Origin: Roseobacter sp.
GTDB taxonomy: Bacteria; Pseudomonadota; Alphaproteobacteria; Rhodobacterales; Rhodobacteraceae
Direction: 5' to 3'
Assembly: GCA_024636425.1 (NCBI GenBank)
Contig: JAGXHB010000192.1
Span: 1-19,459, forward strand
DNA: 19,459 nt
Made by a program: the position numbers and the translations under genes. This document shows, in pieces, positions 1 to 7,563 of this stretch (position 1 is the stretch's first letter; the number at the start of each line of letters is the position of its first letter). The notes under the pieces are model-generated. The model was not told the origin of the DNA and did no database searches. It was given only the letters and a program-made list of their open reading frames with translations.

Positions 1-111
1 CAGGTCAGGGAGTGCGTGTCAACCGGAGCGACGCGCTGGTGCAATGTCACTCTGGCCACCTCGGGTCAGGTCGAAGGCTATGCCTCCTATGCGTATCTGC
101 GCAAGAAATAG
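1..111 (+). CDS. SH3-like domain protein, C-terminal end (partial)
   Basis: The first frame is open from the window edge to a TAG at 109-111 and gives 36 residues ending in GYASYAYLRKK. The pattern of Trp-Cys-Asn-Val, then a Gly-rich turn, then Val-Glu-Gly-Tyr-Ala and a final Tyr-Leu-Arg resembles the last strands of bacterial SH3 (SH3b) domains, which often bind cell-wall peptides in exported proteins. The start and most of the protein lie outside the window, so signal peptide and other domains cannot be judged. It runs tail to tail into the transglycosylase on the other strand, with three bases between the stop codons. The domain call rests on a short stretch and is an inference. Confidence 0.6.
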   Translation, partial: QVRECVSTGATRWCNVTLATSGQVEGYASYAYLRKK

Positions 112-114
112 GCG

Positions 115-999
115 CTAGTTTTTGACCACCAGACAGATGCAGCCGCCGCGCCGCATCTGGTCGCAAAGGTGTTGTGCGTCCGGTCGGGCATCGGACCCGT
201 ACTGCGCAAAGTAGAAACCTTTGCGGCCTGACACGCGGTTCTTTTTGAACACCATATCCAGCCGCTTGCCTTTGACCGGACCCTGACAAGACGCGGTCTG
301 CGATCTGGCCTTTGCCTTGGCCGCATCGATGCTGGTGCCGAAAGCGACCTGAACGCCCCACGGTTTCAACACCGGCGCGGGCGGCGTCACGCGCAGCGCG
401 GTGACACGGCGGTTGCGCGCCATCGCATAGCAGGCGGGCAGGAAGGGCTGATCTTTGGACAGGCGGAAATCGGGTGCCTTGGGCGGCGTGTCGCGCCAGA
501 CCTCGGCATCAAGACCGGTGATGATGGGGACGTAATTGACCGTTTCGCGTGCCAGCCCGCCCCCTTGCAGGAAGCCTTCGGCGCGTCTTTCCCCGCCGTT
601 GTAGCCGATCGCCGCCATGCCCTCGTTGCCATATTTCACAACCATTTCCGCAAGATACTGCGCGGAATGCTCCAGCGCGTCGGCAGGATTATAGGGGTCG
701 GCAAGCCCGCGCAGCGCCGCGGTCGAGGGGATGAATTGCGCGATACCCCGCGCGTTGGCGTGGCTTAACGCGTTCTGGTCGAAACGGCTTTCCTGCCAGA
801 TCAGCCGGGCAAAGAAGTCGCGGTTCAGCCCGTGCCGGTCAGAGAATGTCTTGATCGCATTGCATGTGTCATAGACAAAATGCGCGGGCCGGATGCAGTG
901 GCTGTGCCCCCATTTCGTGCTGGAACAATAGCGCCCGTCCGGCTCTGCCAATGCCGGCAGGCCGCAAAGCATCAGGGCGATGATCATCAACAGACGCAT
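115..999 (-). CDS. Lytic transglycosylase (SLT domain) with SPOR-like C-terminus
   Basis: A 294-residue exported protein likely to cleave peptidoglycan glycan strands in the periplasm. Residues 1-18 are a signal peptide (MRLLMIIALMLCGLPALA). Residues about 45-165 carry the SLT hallmarks: IWQES with the probable catalytic Glu70, then ARGIAQFIPSTA, then DPYNPADAL and AAIGYNGGERR. Residues about 213-294 (WGVQVAFGTS to the C-terminus) have the strand-helix pattern of a SPOR domain, which binds denuded septal peptidoglycan; several cysteines there could form disulfides. The start at 997-999 was chosen because it places the signal peptide first; the frame stays open 218 codons further upstream, but that stretch is low-complexity Ser/Thr/Arg sequence antisense to ftsY. 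SLT assignment is firm, the SPOR tail less so. Confidence 0.9.
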   Translation of the reverse strand: MRLLMIIALMLCGLPALAEPDGRYCSSTKWGHSHCIRPAHFVYDTCNAIKTFSDRHGLNRDFFARLIWQESRFDQNALSHANARGIAQFIPSTAALRGLADPYNPADALEHSAQYLAEMVVKYGNEGMAAIGYNGGERRAEGFLQGGGLARETVNYVPIITGLDAEVWRDTPPKAPDFRLSKDQPFLPACYAMARNRRVTALRVTPPAPVLKPWGVQVAFGTSIDAAKAKARSQTASCQGPVKGKRLDMVFKKNRVSGRKGFYFAQYGSDARPDAQHLCDQMRRGGCICLVVKN

Positions 1000-1114
1000 G
1001 CTTCTTTCGTGCGGGACCACGCGGACGCTGTCAATTCCCGTTGCAGGCCTTCCATCCAGTCCTTCAAGCCTATAGATCAGAGGCGAACGACTGTCATTTT
1101 CCCGGAGCGTGCGC

Positions 1115-2299
1115 TTGGCCTTTTTCCAGAAGCTGAAAACCAAACTGTTCAAATCCTCCTCGCGCATCGACGAGGGGCTGGAATCCATTGTCGAGGACGG
1201 TGGCGCGGTCGAAAGCCCAGAAACAATCGACGAAGTGCCGGTTGATGATGTGATGGACCGCCCCGAAGCGGCGACCCGCGCGCTGCCCGAAGCGGTGGAT
1301 GATGAACCCGCACCCCTGCCTGCGGACGAGGCAGACACGCCCGAACCTGTTTCCTTGCGCGAAACAATGACACCGATTGTTTCCGATATGGAAGCACCAG
1401 CACCAGCCAAGCCCGGTTTGATGGGGCGTATGCTGGGGCGGGGGACAGCCCAACCGGTGGTGCGTCGGGCGCTTGACGACGAGATGCTGGAGCAGTTGGA
1501 AGAGCTGCTGATTTCAACCGATATGGGCGTTGATACTGCACTGCGTGTGACGGCTAACATGGCCGAAGGCCGCTTTGGCAAGCGCCTGTCCGTCGAGGAG
1601 ATCAAGCGCCTGATGGCGACCGAGATCGCGCGCATCATGGACCCGATTGCCAAACCGCTGCCGCTTTACTCCAAGACCCCGCAGGTCGTGCTGGTCGTGG
1701 GCGTCAACGGGTCGGGCAAGACGACGACCATTGGCAAGCTGGCCAGCCAGTTCAAGGCGGCCGGCAAGCATGTGGTGATTGCCGCAGGTGATACGTTCCG
1801 CGCCGCTGCGGTCGAACAGTTGCAGGTCTGGGGCGACCGTGCGGGCGTCAAGGTGCTGACCGCCGCCCAAGGATCGGACCCCGCAAGCCTTGCCTTCGAT
1901 GCGATGGGGCAGGCGCAGCGGGACGGGGCCGACCTGCTGTTGATCGACACGGCGGGACGCTTGCAGAACCGGGGCGATCTGATGGAGGAACTGGCCAAGA
2001 TTGTCCGCGTCATCCGCAAGAAGGACGAGACAGCACCACACAACACATTGCTGGTGCTGGATGCGACCACGGGTCAGAACGCGCTCAATCAGGTCAAGGT
2101 ATTTCAGGACATCTCCGACGTGTCGGGGCTGGTCATGACCAAGCTCGACGGAACCGCCAAGGGCGGTGTGCTGGTGGCGCTGGCGGACAAGTTCGGACTG
2201 CCGATCCACGCCATTGGCGTCGGAGAGCAGATCGACGATCTGCAACCCTTCGATCCGCAGGAATTCGCGGATGCGCTGGTGGGGCTGGATCAGTCTTGA
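1115..2299 (+). CDS. ftsY: Signal recognition particle receptor FtsY
   Basis: FtsY is the SRP receptor GTPase that docks ribosome-nascent chain complexes at the inner membrane. After an acidic A region (about residues 1-100) comes the N domain and then the G domain: P-loop GVNGSGKTTTIGKLA, DTFRAAA, DTAGR, TKLDG for guanine recognition, and the closing IGVGEQIDDLQPFDP. About 394 residues, normal for alphaproteobacteria. Start choice: a GTG at 1109 is in frame, but GGAG at 1104-1107 is only one base from it and seven bases from the TTG at 1115. The TTG also gives MAFFQKLKTKLFKSSS, the usual beginning of alphaproteobacterial FtsY. The stop overlaps the end of the opposing mgtC-like gene by ten bases. 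The function is certain; only the start is open. Confidence 0.96.
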   Translation: MAFFQKLKTKLFKSSSRIDEGLESIVEDGGAVESPETIDEVPVDDVMDRPEAATRALPEAVDDEPAPLPADEADTPEPVSLRETMTPIVSDMEAPAPAKPGLMGRMLGRGTAQPVVRRALDDEMLEQLEELLISTDMGVDTALRVTANMAEGRFGKRLSVEEIKRLMATEIARIMDPIAKPLPLYSKTPQVVLVVGVNGSGKTTTIGKLASQFKAAGKHVVIAAGDTFRAAAVEQLQVWGDRAGVKVLTAAQGSDPASLAFDAMGQAQRDGADLLLIDTAGRLQNRGDLMEELAKIVRVIRKKDETAPHNTLLVLDATTGQNALNQVKVFQDISDVSGLVMTKLDGTAKGGVLVALADKFGLPIHAIGVGEQIDDLQPFDPQEFADALVGLDQS

Positions 2300-2778
2300 T
2301 CCTCCAGGGTTTTGTCGGCTGCCCTGCCGACACCGTACAGCACAAGGATAACGATAATGGTCGCTAACACGGCGAGCGGCACCTTGCCGGTTCCGCAGGC
2401 CAACCCGATTGCGCCCGCCATCCACATGGAGGCACCGGTGGTCAGGTTGCGCACTTTATGGCCGGAGGTGAAGATCAGGCCAGCCGCCAGAAAGGCGACA
2501 CCGCTTGTTGTCGCTTCGATCAGGCGCAAGGGATCGACCCGCTTGACCTCATCGCTGTCAAACGACAGCAAGGCCAATTCCTGCCCGACGATGGTGAACA
2601 GACACGCGGCCGTCGCGACCAGAATATGGGTGCGCAATCCTGCGGCCTTGCCCTTCCATTCCCGCTCGAACCCGATGGCACCGCCCAGCACCAGTGCCGC
2701 GCAAAGCCGGATCAGCGCAATATGTGCAGGCACCGCCGAGAAGCTGCCCGTGATTTCGTTCACAATATCGTCCCACAT
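2290..2778 (-). CDS. MgtC/SapB family membrane protein
   Basis: A 162-residue inner membrane protein with four to five hydrophobic segments. It carries the MgtC/SapB signatures: GGAIGFEREWKGKAAGLRTH near residue 32, GVAFLAAGLIF near 93, and VRNLTTGASMWMAGAIGLACGTG near 110. Family members include Salmonella MgtC, linked to growth in low magnesium and to inhibition of the F-type ATPase, but most family members have no assigned function and none is claimed here. The ATG at 2776-2778 was chosen because AAGGAAG stands just upstream on this strand and because the longer frame adds non-homologous sequence. The gene ends inside the last codons of ftsY and starts 69 bases from the divergent transporter gene. 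Confidence 0.88.
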   Translation of the reverse strand: MWDDIVNEITGSFSAVPAHIALIRLCAALVLGGAIGFEREWKGKAAGLRTHILVATAACLFTIVGQELALLSFDSDEVKRVDPLRLIEATTSGVAFLAAGLIFTSGHKVRNLTTGASMWMAGAIGLACGTGKVPLAVLATIIVILVLYGVGRAADKTLEDQD

Positions 2779-2847
2779 GAATTCTTCCTTGGTCGTAGCT
2801 AGGACAAATGCGTCAGCTTCGTCTTGGGTTCCTGTGCGGGGGGCGTC

Positions 2848-3750
2848 GTGACCGACTGGCTGGCACAGATCGAGGGGACGGCGGCAGGGCATCAGATGGC
2901 GATGTGGCTGGCCTTGCTGGCCGCCTTTTTGCATGCGGTGTTCGGCGCGTTGCAAAAAGGACGGCACGACCCGTGGCTGACCCGTGGTGCCATTGATATA
3001 TCCTATTGCCTGATGGCCGCCCCCTTTGCGCTTTTCGTGGTACCGTGGCCCGAGCCGCACATGTGGCCGATTTTTGCCGGAGCCTGGGCGATCCATGTCG
3101 TCTACAAACTGCTGCAGGCCTGGGCCTATACCAAAGGGGCTTATACGGTCGTTTATCCTGTTGTCCGCGGGACCGGGCCGCTTTTTACCGTGATCGGGGC
3201 CTATCTGATCTTTGGCGAGACCTTTGCCCCGATGCAGTTGGTGGGGGTCGCGGTCCTGATCGCGGGCATCTTTGGCTTGGCGGTCTACAACATGGTGTAT
3301 CTGGTATCCGAGCGCGACACATTGAACGCGGCGCTGGGCCTTGCAGTCATGACCGGGTTGTTCGTGGCGGCCTATACGACTTTCGACGCTTACGGCATCC
3401 GTGCGACCGAAAACCCGTTTACCTTTCTGGCGTGGTTTTTCATGATCGACGGGCTGGTGATGCCGGTTATCGCCGCGCGGCGCTGGGTCCGGATGGAAAA
3501 CCCGCCAGAGCTTGGCCCGCTGATGACACGCGGCGTTGCGGGCGGGGTTGTCGCTTTCTTCAGCTTTGGCGCGATCATGATGGCGACGCGGCTGGACAAG
3601 GTGGGCGAGGCGGCTGTGCTGCGCGAAACATCGACCGTGTTTGCCGCGCTGATCGGCTGGCTGGTCCTGAAAGAAACCGTCGGCCCGCGCCGTATCGCGC
3701 TGATGGCCCTGATTGCAGCCGGTGCTGTGATCGTTGAATTTGGAGCTTAG
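2848..3750 (+). CDS. DMT superfamily transporter (EamA domains)
   Basis: About 300 residues with roughly ten hydrophobic segments arranged as two EamA repeats, the architecture of drug/metabolite transporters of the inner membrane. Recognisable are the YPVVRGTGPLFTVIGAYLIFGE stretch ending repeat one, cut here as YPVVRGTGPLF and LIFGE, and the matching VLRETSTVFAALIGWLVLKE end of repeat two. Substrate cannot be told. Start choice: GTG at 2848, preceded by a run of G at 2838-2843, gives VTDWLAQIEG; an ATG at 2896 in the same frame is the alternative and would remove 16 residues. It is the first gene of a pair with yciB, 12 bases apart, whose Shine-Dalgarno overlaps this gene's stop. Confidence 0.85.
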   Translation: MTDWLAQIEGTAAGHQMAMWLALLAAFLHAVFGALQKGRHDPWLTRGAIDISYCLMAAPFALFVVPWPEPHMWPIFAGAWAIHVVYKLLQAWAYTKGAYTVVYPVVRGTGPLFTVIGAYLIFGETFAPMQLVGVAVLIAGIFGLAVYNMVYLVSERDTLNAALGLAVMTGLFVAAYTTFDAYGIRATENPFTFLAWFFMIDGLVMPVIAARRWVRMENPPELGPLMTRGVAGGVVAFFSFGAIMMATRLDKVGEAAVLRETSTVFAALIGWLVLKETVGPRRIALMALIAAGAVIVEFGA

Positions 3751-3762
3751 GAGAGTTTTGAG

Positions 3763-4368
3763 ATGACCGAGAAACGCGCGATCAACCCTTTCATGAAATC
3801 AGCACTCGAATTCGGGCCGGTGCTTTTGTTTTTTGTCGCCTATCTGCGCTACAAGGACGAGGTCTTTCTGATTGGCGGTGCAGAATACAGTGGCTTCATT
3901 CTGGTCACCGCCGCCTTTGTGCCGCTGCTGATCGCATCGACGGCGACCCTTTGGGCGCTGACCGGCAAGCTGAGCCGGATGCAGATCGCCACGGTCATTC
4001 TGGTCACGGTGTTTGGCGGGCTGTCAGTCTGGCTGAACGACGAACGGTTTTTCAAGATGAAGCCCACCGCGATCTACCTGCTGTTCGGGGCCTTGCTGGC
4101 GATCGGTCTGATGCGCGGGCAATCCTATCTCAAGTTCGTGATGGAAGAGATGATGCCCCTGCGTGACGAAGGCTGGATGATCCTGACCAAACGCCTGATG
4201 CTGTGCTTTTTCGCGCTGGCCATCGCGAATGAACTGATCTGGCGTTTTGCCAGCACCGAGACTTGGGTCTATTTCAAGACATTCGGTCTGACGGCGGCGG
4301 TCTTCGCGTTCTTCATGGCGCAGGGCAAGCTGTTCCAGGCTTACGCGCTCGACAAGGCCGACAGCTAG
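3763..4368 (+). CDS. yciB: Inner membrane-spanning protein YciB (septation protein IspZ family)
   Basis: A 201-residue polytopic membrane protein of the YciB/IspZ family, linked in enterobacteria and Shigella to cell envelope synthesis and septation through contacts with elongation and division proteins. It shows the family features: ALEFGPVLLFFVAY at residues 15-28, a central WLNDERFFKMKPT with charged residues between membrane segments, LMLCFFALAIANELIW, and the final YFKTFG segment. Five to six hydrophobic segments are visible and the length matches the family. AGGAG at 3749-3753 is a good ribosome binding site for the ATG at 3763. It is co-directional with, and 12 bases after, the transporter gene, so one operon is likely. 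A GC-rich palindromic element follows directly. Confidence 0.92.
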   Translation: MTEKRAINPFMKSALEFGPVLLFFVAYLRYKDEVFLIGGAEYSGFILVTAAFVPLLIASTATLWALTGKLSRMQIATVILVTVFGGLSVWLNDERFFKMKPTAIYLLFGALLAIGLMRGQSYLKFVMEEMMPLRDEGWMILTKRLMLCFFALAIANELIWRFASTETWVYFKTFGLTAAVFAFFMAQGKLFQAYALDKADS

Positions 4369-4370
4369 AA

Positions 4371-4427
4371 GGGGGCCAGCCCCCGCCGCCCCCTGCAGGG
4401 CGGCTCCCCCGGGATTTGGGACCATTT
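4371..4427. repeat. GC-rich palindromic extragenic element, possible terminator
   Basis: Starting two bases after the yciB stop there are two adjacent hairpins: GGGGGC/GCCCCC at 4371-4384, and GCCGCCC (4385-4391) with GGGCGGC (4398-4404). A CCCCC at 4406-4410 can also pair with the first G run. The element ends in GATTTGGGACCATTTGG. Elements of this shape (G-rich arm, C-rich arm, then a TTTGGGACCA-like tail) seem familiar from spaces after roseobacter genes, which is recollection, not a search. No long T run follows, so it is at best an imperfect intrinsic terminator. It lies between convergent genes and could serve both. Confidence 0.5.
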
Positions 4428-4449
4428 GGAATGAAGAGCGACTGGGGCG

Positions 4450-5151
4450 TCAGCGTTTGAAAAGAGCTGATTGCGCGCCTTTGTCGCTGCGGAAATCGGC
4501 GCGCTTTTCGGCATGCAGGGCGCGGCCTGCCTGAACGCCGGGACGGGCCGCCATAACCTCGAGCCAGCGGGCCATGTGGGGCTTGTCGTCGAGAGTTTGC
4601 TGCTGGCCTTCCCACAGCGAGGCCCATCCCCAGATCGCGAAATCGGCAATGGTCACCGTGTCCGCCGCGACGAAGGTCGAGGTGGCAAGCTGCCGGTCCA
4701 ATACGCTGTAAAGCCGCGCCGTTTCAGCGCGGTAGCGGTTCTTGGCATAGGGCAGATCGTTGGGCGGGGTCATGTTCGGCGCATATTTCAGGAAGTGATG
4801 CGCTTGTCCTGCCATGGGCCCCAAGCCGCCCATCTGCCACATGAGCCATTGGTCAACCGCGATGCGCTCCCGCTCGGTCCGGCCGCCGAACTGGCCGGTT
4901 TTACGCGCAAGGTATTGCAGGATCGCCCCGGATTCGAAGATGGATATGGGTGCGCCGTCCGGTCCCTCGGGGTCTACAATCGCGGGCATCCGGTTGTTCG
5001 GCGCGATCTTGAGGAATTCGGGCGTGAACTGCGCGCCTTTGCCGATGTCGATCAGATGCGTCCGGTACGGCAGGCCCATTTCCTCGAGCGCGATCGAGAC
5101 CTTCCAGCCGTTCGGCGTGGGCCAGAAATAGAGGTCGATATCGGCGGGCAT
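4450..5151 (-). CDS. Glutathione S-transferase, YfcG/YghU (Nu) type
   Basis: A 233-residue cytosolic protein with a thioredoxin-fold N-terminal domain (about residues 5-85) and a helical C-terminal domain (about 95-215). The opening LYFWPTPNGWKVSIALEE matches the Nu-class enzymes YfcG and YghU of E. coli, with the Thr12/Asn14 pair in PTPNG where those enzymes hold glutathione, and with FESGAILQYLA as the glutathione gamma-glutamyl site. YQVGGLGPM-like WQMGGLGPMAGQ follows in the helical domain. Family members have disulfide reductase and peroxidase activity; the natural substrate here is unknown. AAAGGTG precedes the ATG at 5149-5151. It lies 11 bases after the hydrolase gene, in the same direction, so the two probably share a transcript. 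Confidence 0.92.
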   Translation of the reverse strand: MPADIDLYFWPTPNGWKVSIALEEMGLPYRTHLIDIGKGAQFTPEFLKIAPNNRMPAIVDPEGPDGAPISIFESGAILQYLARKTGQFGGRTERERIAVDQWLMWQMGGLGPMAGQAHHFLKYAPNMTPPNDLPYAKNRYRAETARLYSVLDRQLATSTFVAADTVTIADFAIWGWASLWEGQQQTLDDKPHMARWLEVMAARPGVQAGRALHAEKRADFRSDKGAQSALFKR

Positions 5152-5162
5152 GACGGCACCTT

Positions 5163-6068
5163 TCAGGCTGTGGTTGGTGTCATGATGCCTCTTTTTGCAA
5201 GACCTGCAAGGGGCAGGCGGGACCAGCGGGGGCTGGGCTCGGGGGGCAGAACGGCTGCGAGGCGGGCCATCGGTGTCAGATGGGGGCGCTTTAGAAGATC
5301 GGCATAGAACGCCATTGCACCAGCGCGGCTGTAGCCCGACCAATGGCAGATGCGCCGCGCAGACGGTGCGATCTGCCAGCCAAACCCGCCAAGCGCGTCA
5401 AGCGTACGCGGGCAATCGAGCTCGATATTCATGACGCGGGGCCCGGCGATACCCTGACCCAAAGTGCGGTCGCCCGGCTGTCTGGTGCGGATGAGCTGTT
5501 CGAACAGGCAATCGAAGAGATCGTTTTCCCGCGTCGTGATATTGAAAGTCTCGGCCTGCCGTCCGGCAGGGCTGCGCATCGCGCGGGCTGCGGCGCTTTG
5601 AAAGCTGGCGCCCGTGATCAGGATGACGCGCCCCACCGCCCCCGCAGGCACGAGCGCCAGCGCAGAGAGCGCGACTTCAGCCCCCATCGAGTGGGCGATC
5701 AGATGGATGGCCCTGTTGGGGGCAAAGCGGTGAACCGTTTCGATGACCTGCGCAAGCGAGCGGCCCATCTGTCCGGCGGTGGTGAACATGGCCGCAAGCG
5801 ACCCGCGGGCGGCCCAGCCGAAGCAGATGCCAAGGCTGTCGTCAGTGGCCAGATCCAGCTGCGCGGGCCAGCCATGATCGGCGTGAAAGATCAGATCATG
5901 GGGGCAGTGCCGTCGGGAGAGGGGTTGGTACTTATATCCGTGGATCATGATGATGACAGGCCCGGTGCCCGCAGCGACCCGCCTGAGCAGATCGGGGAGG
6001 GACTGTGGGGAGCCATGAAGTTCGGCTTGCCCGGTCCTTGGGCTGACATTCATCCGGATCAGGGGCAT
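5163..6068 (-). CDS. Alpha/beta hydrolase
   Basis: A 301-residue protein with the alpha/beta hydrolase fold. Strand and oxyanion-hole motif GPVIIMIHGYKYQP lie at residues 36-49 and the nucleophile elbow IAHSMGAEVAL places the serine at 127. Asp183 (ENDLFD) and His242 (CHWSGYSR) stand where the other two triad members would be expected, which is an inference from spacing. The general look (HGYKY near the start, AHSMG) recalls the DUF900-type hydrolases. No signal peptide is seen, so it is probably cytoplasmic. The substrate cannot be told. An AGGA lies 5 bases before the ATG at 6066-6068. It is the first gene of a pair with the glutathione S-transferase, and diverges from metZ. Confidence 0.82.
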   Translation of the reverse strand: MPLIRMNVSPRTGQAELHGSPQSLPDLLRRVAAGTGPVIIMIHGYKYQPLSRRHCPHDLIFHADHGWPAQLDLATDDSLGICFGWAARGSLAAMFTTAGQMGRSLAQVIETVHRFAPNRAIHLIAHSMGAEVALSALALVPAGAVGRVILITGASFQSAAARAMRSPAGRQAETFNITTRENDLFDCLFEQLIRTRQPGDRTLGQGIAGPRVMNIELDCPRTLDALGGFGWQIAPSARRICHWSGYSRAGAMAFYADLLKRPHLTPMARLAAVLPPEPSPRWSRLPLAGLAKRGIMTPTTA

Positions 6069-6157
6069 CGTCCTGCCTTATTCAACATCTTGTGGTGCCT
6101 GCATGCGGCATAACTATGACGCGGGTGTGAAAGGTCTGTTACAGCACAGTGACGGTG

Positions 6158-6186
6158 TTGACGTGTCCTACAGACAGGCGTAGCAG
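6158..6186 (+). promoter_or_regulatory. Probable sigma-70 promoter of metZ leader
   Basis: TTGACG at 6158-6163 and TAGCAG at 6181-6186 are separated by 17 bases. A start about six or seven bases after the -10 would fall at 6192-6194, the first bases of the SAM-II aptamer, which is where transcripts with this riboswitch class usually begin. The -10 box is a weak match, so the good fit to the RNA start is the main support. Confidence 0.5.
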
Positions 6187-6190
6187 ATGC

Positions 6191-6258
6191 GCCGTGGCGA
6201 TTTGTTACCGGATTGCGGGCCACGGTGCGGGAAACCGCATCAGAATTCGCTAAAAGGT
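6191..6258 (+). ncRNA. SAM-II riboswitch aptamer
   Basis: The sequence follows the SAM-II pseudoknot plan. A perfect P1 stem CCGTGGC (6192-6198) with GCCACGG (6219-6225) encloses a loop starting GATTT and containing ACCGGATTGC, as in known SAM-II RNAs. After P1 comes a small extra hairpin TGCGG-GAAA-CCGCA (6226-6239) with a GNRA tetraloop, then the conserved 3' strand GCTAAAAGG (6249-6257) that folds back into the P1 loop. The class is known upstream of methionine genes in alphaproteobacteria, and the gene downstream is metZ. Binding S-adenosylmethionine is expected to lower metZ expression. Recognised by eye, without a covariance model. Confidence 0.85.
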
Positions 6259-6265
6259 CAGGATG

Positions 6266-6303
6266 AAAGCCCCCTTTCGCTTGGCCGCGTCTGGGGTTTT
6301 TTT
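6266..6303 (+). terminator. Intrinsic terminator-like hairpin in metZ leader
   Basis: AAAGCCCC (6266-6273) can pair with GGGGTTTT (6293-6300), closing a loop in which CGC (6278-6280) and GCG (6287-6289) can pair further. Seven T residues stand at 6297-6303. The hairpin begins eight bases after the SAM-II aptamer. The aptamer's own AAAGG (6253-6257) can pair with CCTTT (6273-6277), which would compete with this stem, so ligand binding could favour termination. The stem is shorter and the loop longer than in the textbook case. Confidence 0.55.
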
Positions 6304-6340
6304 ACGCCCGCATCAGGTCGGGATCGGAAGGATATGCACG

Positions 6341-7525
6341 ATGAGCAACGATTGGAAACCGCGCACCAAGGCCGTTCATGCAGGCACACGGCGCAGCCAG
6401 TATAACGAAGTCTCCGAAGCGGTCTTTCTGACGCAGGGCTTTGTCTATGACAGCGCAGAACAGGCCGAAGCGCGGTTTCAGTCCCTGGGCGACGATGAAT
6501 TCATCTATGCCCGCTACGGCAACCCGACGGTGCGCATGTTCGAAGACCGGATCGCGAGCCTGCTGGGGTATGAGGATTGTTTTGCCTGCACATCGGGCAT
6601 GGCGGCGGTCAGCGGCGCGCTGACGGCCTTGCTGAAGGCAGGCGACCATGTGGTCGCGGCGCGCGCGCTGTTCGGATCATGCCTCTATGTGCTGGAGGAC
6701 ATTCTGGCACGGTTCGGGGTCGAGGTGACCTTGATCGACGGAACGGACAACGCCGCCTGGGATGCGGCACTTCGTCCCGACACGCGGCTGGTGTTCTTTG
6801 AGAGCATTTCCAACCCTACGCTGGAAGTCGTCGATATGCGTCACGTTGTGGAAAAAGCCCATGCCGTCGGTGCGCTTGTGGTGGCCGATGACGCGATGGC
6901 CACGCCGGTGTTTTCCTACGCTGCGGCCTGCGGTGCGGACATTGCGATCGTGTCCACCACCAAGCATGTCGACGGGCAGGGGCGTTTGCTGGGCGGCGCG
7001 ATCTGCGGTGCCAAAGACCTGATCCGCGGACCCATCGAGGCCTATATGAAGCATACCGGCGGTGCGATGAATCCGTTCACGGCCTGGACACATCTGAAAG
7101 GGCTGGAAACCATTGACTTGCGCGTGCGGGCGCAATCTGACGCGGCCTACAGGCTTGCCGATGCGCTGGCAGATCACCCACAGGTCGCGGCTGTGCGCTA
7201 TCCCACCCATCCTGCACATCCACAGCACGCATTGGCGCAGGCGCAGGCGGCATCGGGGGGCACCGTGCTGTCGCTTGAGGTGAAGGGCGGTAAGGAAGCC
7301 TGCTTCAGGTTCCTCAACGCACTTGAGATCGTCACGATTTCCAACAACTTTGCCGATGCCAAATCAATCGCGACCCATCCCGCGACGACAACGCACCAAC
7401 GCCTGACGCAAGACCAGAAAGACGTGCTTGGGATATCGCCCGGTCTCGTGCGCCTGTCCGCCGGGCTGGAGGATGTGGACGATCTGATCGCCGATCTGAT
7501 TCAAGCGCTGGATCGGCTAAACTGA
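6341..7525 (+). CDS. metZ: O-succinylhomoserine sulfhydrylase MetZ
   Basis: A 394-residue PLP enzyme of the Cys/Met metabolism family, making homocysteine from O-succinylhomoserine and sulfide in the cytosol (direct sulfhydrylation branch of methionine synthesis). Motifs: YARYGNPT at residues 57-64 (cofactor phosphate contact), CTSGMAAVSGA at 83-93, ADDAMATPV with the pyridine-contacting Asp183, and STTKHVDGQGR with the Schiff-base Lys208. The DGQGR after the lysine and the opening DWKPRTKAVHAGTRRSQY are typical of MetZ rather than MetB or MetY. The ATG at 6341 has GGAAGGA eight bases upstream. An in-frame ATG at 6263 lies just after the riboswitch and would add 26 non-homologous residues. 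The leader carries a SAM-II element, so feedback by SAM is likely. Confidence 0.94.
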   Translation: MSNDWKPRTKAVHAGTRRSQYNEVSEAVFLTQGFVYDSAEQAEARFQSLGDDEFIYARYGNPTVRMFEDRIASLLGYEDCFACTSGMAAVSGALTALLKAGDHVVAARALFGSCLYVLEDILARFGVEVTLIDGTDNAAWDAALRPDTRLVFFESISNPTLEVVDMRHVVEKAHAVGALVVADDAMATPVFSYAAACGADIAIVSTTKHVDGQGRLLGGAICGAKDLIRGPIEAYMKHTGGAMNPFTAWTHLKGLETIDLRVRAQSDAAYRLADALADHPQVAAVRYPTHPAHPQHALAQAQAASGGTVLSLEVKGGKEACFRFLNALEIVTISNNFADAKSIATHPATTTHQRLTQDQKDVLGISPGLVRLSAGLEDVDDLIADLIQALDRLN

Positions 7526-7563
7526 AAAGGTTCCCGCTGACCCGAGATTGTTTTGCCATATCG

